This document shows positions 45,824 to 57,533 of a DNA stretch of 64,000 nt, in pieces; the first letter of the stretch is position 1, and each line of letters opens with the position of its first letter. The position numbers were made by a program, and so were the translations under genes. This DNA comes from Jaltomata sinuosa (lineage: Eukaryota > Streptophyta > Magnoliopsida > Solanales > Solanaceae): NCBI GenBank assembly GCA_003996215.1, contig QJPP01007246.1:124001-188000 (forward strand), in the 5' to 3' direction. Under the pieces are notes generated by a model. The model saw only the letters and a program-made list of their open reading frames with translations, was not told the DNA's origin and did no database searches.

Positions 45824-47926
45824 TGGGAAAGCTTGGGTAATTAAATGACTGGTTAAAAAGGGGAATTTGGAAATGTTTTGCTATAAAGGAAGTAGGATAA
45901 TAATAAGACTAAAATTACCAAGGGTAAGGGATGTCTTTCCCACATGGTGCCTGTTCTAGAAGAAAGTTCGGGAATAAATGTATGTACCTTTCATTTGTTA
46001 AAAAAAGGGTGAATGGGGAGTCAGTCTTCAGACGGGACTCAAGGTTGAGTTATGTACTCGGGATAGAGGTAGGTGATGGCTATTGATTTCCATTGTGCAT
46101 TGTATGTTTGTGTGCTTTTGTTTAAGTATTGTATGAGCTGCATAATTAAGGAATGAATTGTGAAAGTCTAATTGTCCGGTTGTCAGTCTTGTGAAATGAA
46201 CTTGTTTGTTGCTTGTTGGTTTACAAGTATGTTTTATTCATTATTTATGATTGATTGGACTTGGTGTGACATTCAGTTGGCTCGGGTACCACGCCTAGTA
46301 CAGGTTACTAATTGTTTGCTCGGGTACCACACCTGGTATGGGAATTCTAATGGTTGGCTCAGGTACCATGCCTGGTACGAGAATACTAATGGTTGGCTCA
46401 GGTACCACACCTGGTACGAGATACTAACGGTTGGCTCAGGTACTACGCCTAGTACAGGTTCTATATTGGTTGGCTCCGGTACCACACCTGGTACAAGTTT
46501 AATTATACATTTTTGATTGTGTTTGTTGAAGGTTCCATGAGTGGACCGGGTTGATTGCTGAAATTGTGCTTTTGTATGTTGGTCCTTGAGAGGCCGGGTG
46601 GTTACACTAAAATATGGGGTTGGTCCTGGGGGTGGACCAAGCATGACAGGTTAACACTTGGTATTGGTATAGGGATCCTTGGTTGTTCCAGGAAGGATAA
46701 AAAGGGTAATTTCTATTGTTACTTGCTCATTGTTTAAGTTGGTTGTCGAACCTATTTCATGTGGTTAATAAGCTTAAAAGAAAGACTGAGAGTCTGGAAT
46801 TATATTGTTACGAGTCTAATTGTTACTTATTGTTCTTCACCTGTTGGGTTCTTGAGAGGGCCGGGAGTTATTATTATTTGGCGAATAGTTGGTCCTTAAA
46901 GGGTCGGGTTAGGGTGCTTAAGTGACAAGGTGGTTCTTCTGTGAACCGGGGTCGCATTTTATTGGCATAGATGATGTCCTAGCGATCCTTGTTTGGTCCG
47001 AGTTATGTAAAAAGGATATGTGTTTATTGTCACTGAGAATTGTCAATGTCGGTTAGACTTGTTACATGCGGTTGATAAGCTAAAAAGGAGACTTGTGGTC
47101 TGGTTATAATGTTGGATGTGGTTACTTATTGAGTATGGCCTCGAGGGTCATTGGGATGGTTTGTACTAGTAGGTGGCGGTACGATGGTTGTGGTCTACGT
47201 CACTAAGTAGTGGGGTCTACTCTGGGTTATTGAGTCATGGTGGTTGACTGGGGTAAGGGAATGATAGTCCGAGTATGGGCATAGATATTGGGTAATGACG
47301 AGTGTGACTTGGGAAGTCTAGGTGACCAGGTGACTTGGGAAGTCGAGGTGACAAGTGCATCTTGGGAAGTCTAAGGGTCAAGGTGACTTGGAAAGTCTAA
47401 GATATAGGCAGGCTTGGGTTGATATTGGGTTTTAGTAAGGTGAATATTGACGGGTTGAAGTATTTAACTTATGTATTTTCCTTGACCTCTTATATGATGG
47501 TATAAGTGGTTTCGGGTCGACCGATGATACCTACCAGTACATGTGTTTGTACTGATTCTACTCTTGCTATACCTTTTTGGTATAGTCTGGTTGCAGGGTT
47601 GGTGATGATTCATAGGTACACAATGATGAAAATCTCCAACAACTCCTAATTCTTGTTTCTATGGTGGAGTTGTGTCTTCTTTCATTTTTGTATCACTCTT
47701 ATAGTAGCTCTTGTACCGGCTTAGACTAGGTTCTTGGGAGGGTTGTTTCCAAATTGTAAATGGTTTATTTCCTCGAATATTGTAAATGATTTTCTTGTAT
47801 TAAAAAGGTTTATTTTCATGGTTTTATTTATCTTTATGCATTACATGTTGGATCAGATGGTAAGAATTCTCCTAACTAGGTTGATTAGAGTAGGTGTCCG
47901 CACGGTCCGATAGTTGAGTCGTGACA
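45824..47926 (+). repeat. 3' LTR of element A, second piece
   Basis: Resumes with GGGAAAGCTTGGGTAATTAA, matching about 28540 of the 5' LTR, and ends GAGTCGTGACA. Contains the GGTACC array 46265-46500 and the perfect hairpin 47567-47585. Confidence 0.9.
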
Positions 47927-47931
47927 CTAGG

Positions 47932-50868
47932 ATTCAAAACTCACAAGGTGTCTGGTTAGAAGAAGAAGGGGTCATTGCAGAGAAAGCAATAGATCACTTC
48001 CAAAAATAGTTTCATCAAGAGAGGGGTGCTTTTTTCTTTTCATTATTAGCTCATATCACTGAATCTGTTACTGAAGAGGAAAATGCAGCTCTGGGGATTA
48101 TTCCAAATTCAGAGGAGGTTAGAAATGCACTTTTCAAGCTAAATGGTGATAGCCCTAGTGGTCTTGATGGGCTCTCTCGCAGAGTTTTGCAAGATTGCTG
48201 GGATATTATAGGGGATGACATGACAAGAACAGTACAAAAATTCTTTGCTGGTAATACTCCTCCAAAATCCATAACCCATACTAACCTGATACTTATACCT
48301 AAGAAAGAAAATGTTCAAGCCTTCTCAGATATGAAACCTATTAGCTTGAGTAATTTTGTTAATAAAATCGTGTCCAGGATCATCCATGATAGGCTGGAAG
48401 ATATTTTGCCCAAGCTGATCTCACCTAATTAGTCTTCCTTTGTCAAATGAAGAAGTATTATTGAAAATATCCTTCTTACTCAGGAGTTGGTGACATATAT
48501 TTTCAAAAGAGGAAAACATGTTAACGTAGTCATTAAGTTAGATATGGCCAAAGCTTATGACAGAGCATCTTGATTTTTTATGATGAAGGTGTTAAGAAAA
48601 ATGGGATTTGATTCCAGATTTGTGGATATGGTGTGGAGATTGATTTCTATTAATTACTATTCAGTTCTGCTCAATGACCAAAATTATGGATTCTTTCACT
48701 CTACTAGGGGAGTCAAAGTGGGAAATTCACTCTCCCCTGCTCTTTTTATTTTATCAACTAAGGTTTTTTCTAGAGCTCTTAATTCTTTATTTGATGATCC
48801 TCAGTATGTTGAATATGGGATGCCTAAGTGGAGTGGTAATCTAAATATTTTAGCTTATGCAGATGATACTATTATTTTTACATCAACTAATGAGTACTCT
48901 ATGGAGAAAATAATGAATGTTTTATAGAAATATGAGAAGCAATCAGACCAGAAGGTGAATAAAGGCAAGAGTTTCTGTTACCTACATCAAAAGGTAGCTG
49001 TTGGAATCCCATCTAAAGTTGAACAATGTATAGGGATGGAGAGGGGGTCTTTTACGATAAAGTACTTAGGGTGTCCTATCACCCATACGAGGAAAAAGAA
49101 GTTCACTATGCATATTTGATTGATAGAGTTAAAGACAAGCTACAAGCATGGAAAGGAAAGATGTTTTCCTATGGTGGTAAAGAAGTTCTCATTAATAGTG
49201 TTTTACAGAGCATTCCTATTTATGTTTTATCTTCTATTACTCCTCCTATTTGTGTGATTAAGGAATTACACAGAATTTTTGCTAAGTTTTTTTGGAGTAA
49301 TAAGGAGTCTGGCAGAAGTAAATAGTGGGCTGAATGGATAAAAGTTTGTCTTCCAAAGCAGGAAGGGGGCTTTGGGTTCAGGTCTATGTTTGAGGTATCT
49401 ATGGCCTTATATGCTAAACATTGATGGAGATTTAGGATACATAACAATCTTTGGTCCAACTTTCTATGGAATATGTATTGTAAGAAGCATATTCCTACAC
49501 TTGTCCAATGAAAAGGAGGCTCACAAGTCTGGAAACATATACTTGAGAATAGGGTTAGAATTGAAAATCACTTGTGGTGGGAAGCTAAGGTAGTACTTCT
49601 ACTATTTGATATCATAATTGGACCAATCTTGATCCTTTGTATCTTCATCACTCTGACATTCCCACTTGTTATTCTTTGAGAGATATATGAGATTTGTTTA
49701 ATAAAGAGGGTTGGGATTTTTTTGCTCTTTAAGATGTAGTACCTGAGTATGTGTGGAACATATTAGGCAAAACATGAGATTTGTACATCTAGGGATAAAG
49801 GTGACAAACCTTGGTGGACTTAATCTAGTACTTGTAAATTCAGTGTTAAGTGCTTGGGAGTTGTTGAAAAAGAAGGTTGACATTAATGAAGACTTGAAAA
49901 GTCCTTATGGGTGAAAAGTTTACCTTTCAAACTCTCTTTTTTAGCTTGGAGAATATGACAAGGTAAAGTTCTTGTGGCTACATTAATGCATGCTTGGAAT
50001 ACTAATATCTCTCAGGATTGCAGGTGTTGTAATACTCTAGATACTAAGACTATTGAGAATTTATTTCTTAGAGGAGAGATAGCTTCTAGAGTTCGGAGGC
50101 ATTACTCCAGAGCTGCTGGTATGTTAGGGCCTATGTTGAATCTGAAGCATACTGTGAGAATATGGTGGTCTACTGATGGAAACCATAGAATTAAACTGGT
50201 GTTTCAGGTTGTGCCTATTGTTATATTGTGGTTCTTGTGGAAAAGAAGAAACATTATCCTTCATGGTGGTACATACCCTTTTGGGAAGATCATTTTGAGA
50301 AACTAATGACACTTTATTAAATTCAAATTTATGGATAGGGATGGAATCAATAGTTGGCCTCACATGATGCTTAGGTTAGAGGGGTATAGAGCTAATTATA
50401 ATATCAAGATTGTGAAATGGTTGACCCCTCCTATAGGTCAGTTGAAGTGTAATACAGATGGAGCTTCAAGGGGTAACCCTAGTCCTAGATCAGTTGCTTT
50501 TTGTCTCAGAGATCAGGAAGGTAATCTAATTGTAGATAAAAGGGTTCAAAATTCAGGACACTACTAATTTGACAGTTGAAGCTAGAGCCATAAGGGAGAG
50601 TTTGTTATTTTGTAAGGAACAAGGGATGTTACAGGTCATTGTTGAAACTGAATCTTTGGCCATGGTTCATATATTAGGAGGGAATCTGAATATTCCTTGG
50701 AGTGTGGCACTGGAGGTCCAATTCATTAATTTTTTGAGGAGATCTTTATCAGTAAGAGTACAACATTCTCTCTGGAAAAGAAATACACTTGCTGATTATT
50801 TTGCTAATCTAGTTTTTGTTTTTGCAGGTGATTTTTCAGTTCAATTCTTTTCAAAAGGTCTTTACTGA
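47932..50868 (+). pseudogene. LINE ORF2, RT, zinc-binding and RNase H parts
   Basis: Continues ORF2 from 27525 in the same frame (NSQGVWLEEEGVIAEKA). RT signatures: LILIPKKENVQAFSDMKPIS (near 48288), VIKLDMAKAYDRAS (near 48532), GVKVGNSLSPALFIL (near 48710) and LAYADDTIIFTS (near 48850) with the catalytic YADD intact. A zinc-binding RVT region lies at about 49330-50300, badly decayed. RNase H: LKCNTDGASRGNPSPRS (near 50440) and VIVETESLAMVHIL (near 50635). Stops include those near 47998, 48430, 48448, 48571 and 48925. The reverse-transcribing activity is lost. Confidence 0.88.
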
Positions 50869-51905
50869 AGGAATAAAAATAATTATTATGGATAAAAGAC
50901 GAACACCACAGATTAGCATGTTTATAGATGGTAACTGGATACAATTCGAAACAGTTTCTTACTTCTAAGAAGATATAAATAGTTAATCAGTACAACTATT
51001 GCGTATACCAAAGTTTGAAGTAATATCATTTGATTTGAGTATTTTCACCTGGTGAGAGCTTTGAGGTATTCAATAAATACCAAATCAAGACTTCTGTATT
51101 GCAAGAGGGTACTTGTTTGACTCCTATCTGCTTCTTCATTGGAAATCTGTGGAGAGTTCACAATTGAGATTAGTTGCTGTAATTATATTTTAGTTCTTTA
51201 ATCTAGAGCTTCAGATGGTGGTATTAACCTCATGAGAGATTCAACCCATCGAAATCTAGACGAGAGAAATAAATTGCAATTTAAGTAACTAGTTACTAAT
51301 TACTTAGCTTATGATAGAAGGAACTTGAGATGATCTATAGACGTAGCCAATGCACATTCTAAGCTACAGAGGAATCAACATATCAATAGAAATTGATGAT
51401 ATTGGAAAGGAAAAGAGATACTGAAGACAAATCAACAATTTCAATGGTCAACTTCAAATCGCTTATGCAAAGAGACTTGGGGGAAGAGGAAGTTAAAAGG
51501 CAATTCAACCGTTGAGAGATAAATGAACTGTTAATCTTCTTGTTCGACTAACCTGTTTCTCTTTACTTCGATCTTGTTGAAGATGGAAGCAGTGTTTTTT
51601 CGTGACTTCAAGCTCATCTTCTCACCTTGATGGAGAAGAAGATCAGATCAGCTTGAGGGGTGGCTATGTGAGCTCACTCATGGAACTAGAACGGAGCTTA
51701 GATCGCCGGTGGTGGAGCTGAAGCATCATTGTCAGAGTTGCTACATGGGTCTTGTTCTATGTCTACTTTTCTAATTCTTCTTTTTGATTTTAGCTCTTTT
51801 TGCCGATTCTTTTATTTTGGGCCAGACCACTTTTGGGCCTGGTCTTGTATCGACTTTTCTATTAGCAATAATAGGTGTCTTTGTGTCCATCCTTTAATTT
51901 TAAAA
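50869..51905 (+). other. LINE 3' untranslated region and A-rich tail
   Basis: No gene. It ends CCTTTAATTTTAAAAAAATA. The phrase GGTGGTATTAACCTCATGA near 51211 and the GGGCC...GGTC...TTGTA order near 51830 recur, reversed, in the LINE tail at 52748-53410, which supports a shared 3' end. Confidence 0.6.
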
Positions 51906-52747
51906 AAATAAAATAATTTTAACAAGAAATATTCTTTTCTTCAAGAAAATAATAAATAAAAAAAGAAATTTGTTTCTATATAAAGTTATACACTTTTTTG
52001 TGTAAATGAAAATTTGTGAACAACTATAAAAATTGATATAAATTTTCTTAATAATTCAATTACTGTGTGTAGTTAAAAAAATTATTTTTTCTATTTTAAA
52101 TATATTATTTAATATTTTAAAATTGAGAGAGTAATAGATAAGTGAATAGAAAGAGATAAATTTGCAAAGATCTATTCGCGTTTTATCTCTTAATAAAAAA
52201 TTTTACGTTCTCATCTAATGATTTTTTTTCCGTAGAGGTGGGGGTGAAAATGAAGGGAAGAATAGAGGAAGAAGAAGATAAATCTAGTCTACTAAAAATT
52301 AAATATTACATTTCTTGAATAAGAATTTTCAAATTAGTGATAACTTTGTTATCTGTGAAACTTTATTCTTATACTAAAACATAAATACTTTTACAAGAGG
52401 TAATTTACTTTAATTTTTGAGATTTATATACTGATGTCTCAATTTTTTTATCTACTTCAGTTTTGTAAAATATAGTTAGTCTTAACTCTAATAAAAAGAG
52501 ATTGAGATGGTTAAAGATTTGAATAAATAGTTTAATGAATACAAAGTATTAAGTAATATATATCATCTAATTTGAGATAAGGAAGTCGATTGATTGGTAA
52601 ATCAATGCTAAAATTGTCCCTTTAAGGCTTTTTATTATTGGATAAGTATCAAATGCTATTCTAAAATTTTCTATATTACTCCTACATCTCCTAAGAATTT
52701 TAGCACATGTGCGACTCCATTATAATTAATTATATATAATAACTTTG
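51906..52747. other. AT-rich intergenic DNA
   Basis: Strongly AT-rich with many homopolymer runs. No gene, RNA or element was recognised. Confidence 0.6.
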
Positions 52748-53410
52748 ATTTTTTTTAAATGAAGGGGGAGACTAAGTCTCCTTTATTGAAAGGCTCACCT
52801 GTACAAAATCTGCAACCAGGTCCAACAAGCTAGACCCGGCCCAAAGAAAAAGATAAAAAGAAACAAAAGAAAAACAACAAACTAAGCTAATAGAAATATC
52901 TAGAAACCAATAAGGAAAGTGGGAAAGTATGAGGAAAGACTTTTGAGCTACTCAGTCGACGGATGTCTCAAGCTACACCCACGACGTCTTCTCCGGTGGC
53001 CTTCATCTCCTTCATCTAGGAAACATAGAGTCACAGTTCCAACGCCATAGGTACATTTTGAACATCCAGATCTGATAACATCCATAGCTATTTGTGGTCT
53101 TTGAGCTATTGAGATTTACTAACTCGAGTGATTTTTGTGTTAGATGAACTTGAAATGTTGGTCTGATCCATCATAAGACACCCAAACTCTCTTATCGGGT
53201 GCTATGATAACGGGTTTCAAGCGAAGAATTCTTTAAATTTCAAGCTCAAAAGCAGCTCAAGGGATCACCATGAGAAGGTATTCTCCTCATTTCTAAAGAT
53301 GTAAACTGTGTCGAGTTGGGTTAGAACCCCTCCATAAGGAAGAACTCTAGTATCTCCCCCCAAAGGAATGAACCTCATCAGAAGCTAATACCACCTTTGA
53401 TGGAAATATA
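52748..53410 (-). mobile_element. 5'-truncated LINE tail, reverse orientation
   Basis: On the minus strand it ends with AATAAAGGAGACTTAGTCTC, then CCCCCTTCATTTAAAAAAAA, a LINE-like poly(A) end. Upstream it shares GGTGGTATTA, GGGCCGGGTC and TTGTAC with the 3' region of the + strand LINE, at a similar distance (about 650 bp) from the tail. No coding part remains, consistent with 5' truncation during reverse transcription. Confidence 0.55.
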
Positions 53411-53812
53411 ATTAGAAATCTTGTTAAGTAGCTTTACTTCTACTGAAAATTGCTCGATTGGCTGAATTCAATAGTACTTTGGCTCTGTCGATATGAACAT
53501 TGTTTGTTGTGTTTGTCAAATAGATTTTCTATTTCATAATGCATGATTGGTTGTCTGAAAATTTATTGTTGTGTGAATTTGCTTCTGTGATAACAGTGCG
53601 TGTATGCTGGTAGCCCAAATAGTGGCTAAAAATTTATAATGGCTTTGATTGATTTGATTTGTGTGAATCTTAAATTACCTTTAAGTAAATAGAAAATAAA
53701 ATTTATTTTTTTGCTTCTGCTTGCTTTTTTTGGAAAATTTAAACTCTAATCATTCAATGCAAAATCAATAATTTTACCATTACCTCTCTTATTTTCTTAA
53801 ATGATTACTTTT
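53411..53812. other. Intergenic DNA without recognised features
   Basis: AT-rich, low complexity, no gene recognised. Confidence 0.5.
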
Positions 53813-54953
53813 TTTAAAGTTTAACCTCACTTTTCTTTATTGAAATAAAAGGATAAGATATTTACATAGCCTAGTCCAGCTATCAATTGGACCGGTCCAA
53901 ACAAAAAAAATATCAAAAATTAAAAATAAAAGAAAAGAGAAAATAATTAAGACAAAGCAACAGAAGACAGATAGACACCGACAATCAACCATGAAAGCGA
54001 TGACCTCGATACCAATTGTTTCCCCTTATCCTTGTCTCAACAGTCGACCACCAGAGTTATTAGCATGAAATATATTAATTGCATCTCGATCAGATCTTAG
54101 ACTATCGGCTAAAAATTCAACATAAAAGGTGAGAAATCATGATCCTCAATTTTGAGATTGTAAAGATAATATGAGATTTTTTAACTGTTACTTTTCAAAT
54201 AGTCTTTATCGAGCTGTATATCTCTAATTTTTTGATTGATTTCATCTCTAGACACCCTAAATTCTCACCGAATCTTATATATGATATCGAGAACCCAAAC
54301 AAAGAACACTTATGATTTAGGGATATGTATCATTAATGTGGATCATTGTGAAAGGTATTGTTAAGAACCTTATCCATCTCTGTAAATCTTGTTCGCATTG
54401 AGGTAAGCTCAACCAAAATATGTTAATATTTTTTTTCAACAGATTGAATCTTAATAAAGATTAATACGACACATTTGAATAGGAAAATATTAAAAGATAT
54501 GATAAGTATTTCTCTTTAGTACTGATAAAATGTGCCACTGTTTGTAATCGCGTGAATTGAGCTACACAATATTTACACTTTGTAAGTTGTGATGGACATT
54601 TATGACTATCTTTCTTGTTGATTTATATTCTATTTTTAGCTCTATGAATTCTCAAAATTGAAATTTATTGCTTGTGAACATTGAATAGTTTTTTAGCTCA
54701 TGTTAGTAGATCTTAAAAATTGTGGTTATGTATTGAACCTTTTAAAAAAGAAAATAACATTAGCTAAAAAAATTGTCGCTTGTTTGTCTTTTCATTCATG
54801 CTCATAGATCTTCTGCATCATTAATAAATCAGTTTCTACTATCAAAGGTAGTAGATGTTGACTCCTATTATAGACAATCTCTTTTTATTTTGTTCTAGTT
54901 TCAGCCAATAGACTAGTAGTGATAGGAATAATATTAACACTGGTATGGACAAG

Positions 54954-54958
54954 ATCAT
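54954..54958. repeat. Target-site duplication (left copy), ATCAT
   Basis: Exact match to 56511-56515 on the other side of the solo LTR. Confidence 0.92.
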
Positions 54959-56510
54959 TGATACGCCCAAATTACAACTCCAATTACGAAGAGTAAGCGG
55001 TCTTCGTCAAATATAGAACCCAACAGAGGTTGGGGTCGATCCCACAGGGAATAAGGTGCAAATTAAGTCGTTAGTGAATTTGATGACTAATAATCAATAG
55101 TTTCCGGTAAATGGGGGGGGTTGTATGGATCAAATTTTTGATTGTTTCAAATAACAAATTGCAAGTTTTAACGAGTAAAATTCAGTAGAAGAGATGAACT
55201 AGGGAAGTGTTCACCATGGCGTCGTAACAATTTCGACTCAAAGCTTAACCGGGTTCGTTCTATATGCATGCCACGATGTGATTGAATTCATGGTATCGTC
55301 TAAACGTTTCTCAACCAAATAGACGAATTTCCTTTTCAATTCTCTCGAACTTGAAAAGGTGAACTTTCTTATTTCAATCCTAAACATCGAGTAGATTAAT
55401 CTAGTTATAGCATTAATCATAAGACGAGAGTTGGTAGTCTTGAATCCTCGTAGTTAATCAAATTTCCCAGTTTTAATCTCTTTGCTCAAGCAAATTAAAC
55501 CTAGGAATGTCCTAATGTTTGCAACCACTAGAAAACGTTAATAATGAATGATTAACAACATGACAACATAAAGATTGAACCCAATTGCTACCCGGAATCT
55601 ATATTGCTACTCTTGCCATGGCTCCCACAACCCTAGTTGTGGGAGTTTTAGCCACTCATGCTTGCAAAGCGAAAGAATGAAGAAATAGTATTCATAATAA
55701 TAAGAAAAGGTTCTTACAAAATAGATGAACACAAGTTTCAAGCTTTCCAAGAACAATAAGCCAAAATCCCAAGAGCAATCGAAGAAGAAGAATAAAACGT
55801 GTTTGTCATATTTTTCCTCTCTAAAAATCGCTCAAAATAGTCTGACAAGTATTAGTTAATCAATAATAAAATAACCCTAACACAGGGTATTTATAGTAGT
55901 CCAGGAAATAAAGTCCAAAAATAGAATTTTCAGAATCCCGCGTCACGTTGACGGGTCGCCTGACGGACCGTCACGCATGTGACGGGCCGTCACAGCTAAA
56001 CAGTGAGCTCCCAGGAAATATTTCTGATAAGTCGTCGGGCCTGTGATGACTTAATGGAAAATTCTGGTAAGTCGTCGGGCCTGTGACGACTTGCTGGAAA
56101 ATTCTGGTAAGTCGTCGGGCCTGTGATGACTTGCTGGAAAATTTTGGTAAGTCGTCCGCCCAGTGACGACTTACAGTGTTTTTCTTTGTTTTATCTTGGT
56201 GGCATGGGTGACTATCCATCAGGTTAGTAACGGGCCGTCAGACGGGCCGTCACTCCTAGGCAGTGCTCGATGAATTGTTGTCTCGTCCTGGCGGCCTGGT
56301 TGACGGCCAGTCACAGGTGTGACAGTCAGTCATGCCAGCCGTCAGGCTTAACCAGTTGAGGTTTTTGAACCATTTTTCTTCTGTTTCCATCTCTAGCTCC
56401 ATTTCCTGCAAATATAACAATAAAACATAAAAAACCACAAAAGTTGCTTGAAAACTCCCGAGTATTCTTAGTTAAAGGCGTCAAATGTGCCGTAGAATCC
56501 CGGCACATCA
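54959..56510 (-). mobile_element. Solo LTR of an Athila/Tat-type element, reverse orientation
   Basis: 1552 bp from TGATACGCCC to GGCACATCA, flanked by exact ATCAT duplications. Reversed, its end (GGATCGACCCCAACCT, GGTTCTATATTTGA, GGCGTATCA) and start (TGATGTGCCGGGATTCTACG) match the LTR at 57534-59171, which gives the family and strand. A four-copy repeat lies at 56020-56175, and GC palindromes such as GACGGGCCGTCAC at 55945-55995 and 56225-56260. No internal region remains. Confidence 0.93.
56020..56175. repeat. 40-bp tandem repeat in the solo LTR
   Basis: Four units of TAAGTCGTCGGGCCTGTGA then CGACTTGCTGGAAAATTCTGG. Each unit contains the inverted pair AAGTCGTC and GACGACTT, a short hairpin. 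Confidence 0.9.
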
Positions 56511-57196
56511 ATCATACCTTCAGTTTATAATACATAATTCTCATGATCTAGGTCTTGGGTAACCTTTTGTAGCATCATTTATTTTGTATTTATAAATCTC
56601 CTAAAGAGGCAAATTTCAACTAATAGCCTCGCAAATGATCTATAAAGATTGTCCTTTCATGAACTGAATTAATTGAGACCATAAGTAGGGTATATATGTG
56701 AGTCAAGAATACATCTTTTTAGCTAGACAATGTAGATTAAGATCTATGTCATAAACCAGCCTACTCCATGACATAGATCCACCATGGATTACTATATTTA
56801 TCCAATTTCAAATATGTCATAGTATAACTGTAATAACAACTTGTATCAAAGATTTTAAATTGTGATCACACTCTACAATCCATCATTAGTTACATCTTGT
56901 CTGATATGCACACAAGGATCCCGGAGTCCTACTGTTATAGTGTATCTCCTTCAAATAATTATCAAATTCACCAGTTAGAAATAGATGTTTCAGTGTCTCT
57001 TGTTGTGGATTAGCACAACATCTAGATCTACATACCATAGCAATTTTGCTCCTAAAGACAATGTCATCTACAAGGATTTTATAATTTCAGATTCTCCAAA
57101 GACAAAAAAATATTCTGAAGGGGACTCCTTTCATCCACATATTATTGTAAAATTATGATTTCTCTATTCTATCTCTAATTATTTCTCAAGCAATTT

Positions 57197-57533
57197 TGTC
57201 ACGACTCGAGCCTATAGCCTGAATGTAATATGATGATTAGAGTCACAAGTGACCCTAAACTCACCCATGGCAAGGCATAATACTAATCATTTTATATAGA
57301 TAAAAACTGAGCGGAAGCTAAATTGATTTAAATGAAAAGTGTGAAATACTCTGAAATAAAACTAAGTCTGAAAAGTGATATCCAAACTGAAATAAGTTGA
57401 AATATCTAACTCTATATCTGAAAGCCTCTACTATTGATGAGATACTTGGACAAGTCTCCAGCTAACTCTATATACTAAAATTGAAAAAGCTAAAGAAAAC
57501 ATCACCAAAATCCATCCTCAGATAATGAGGACT
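57197..57533 (-). mobile_element. LTR fragment, probably reverse orientation
   Basis: Begins TGTCACGACTCGAGCC, the inverted form of the LTR end GTCGTGACA used by several elements here. It stops where the Athila-type LTR starts. No gene. Family uncertain. Confidence 0.4.

Larger units (their letters stand above)
27526..47926 (+). mobile_element. Large-LTR non-autonomous retrotransposon 'A' carrying nested B and C
   Basis: 5' LTR 27526-30629, interior 30630-31903, 3' LTR 31904-32918 plus 45824-47926. The interior is only about 1.27 kb and encodes nothing recognisable. The LTR ends and leader motifs resemble the Tekay-type element B, so this looks like a deletion-derived or parasitic relative (inference). 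The 3' LTR is split by element B. The two 3' LTR pieces add up to about 3.1 kb, matching the intact 5' LTR of 3104 bp. Confidence 0.9.
24700..51905 (+). mobile_element. L1-type LINE, split by a 20.4-kb nested insertion
   Basis: ORF1 and the endonuclease part of ORF2 lie at 24738-27525. Reverse transcriptase, zinc-binding region and RNase H lie at 47932-50868, followed by an untranslated region and an A-rich end near 51900. The two halves join in frame once 27526-47926 and one CTAGG are removed. The 5' end is approximate because I found no clear target duplication. Many stops show that it is inactive. Plant L1 elements typically carry this ORF1, endonuclease, RT, RNase H order. Confidence 0.85.
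53813..57190 (-). mobile_element. Second LINE, 5'-truncated, reverse orientation, split by a solo LTR
   Basis: On the minus strand the zinc-binding RVT part comes first (57180-56870: RCCANPQQETLKHLFLTGEF), then the start of RNase H (56590-56516: GYPRPRS, then ELCIIN), a break filled by the solo LTR at 54959-56510, and the rest of RNase H (54958-54790: LLAETRT, HLLPLIVETD). It ends with an untranslated region and AATAAAGAAAAGTGAGGTT followed by an A run at 53813. All frames contain stops. The endonuclease and RT parts are missing or lie beyond the LTR fragment at 57197. Confidence 0.75.
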
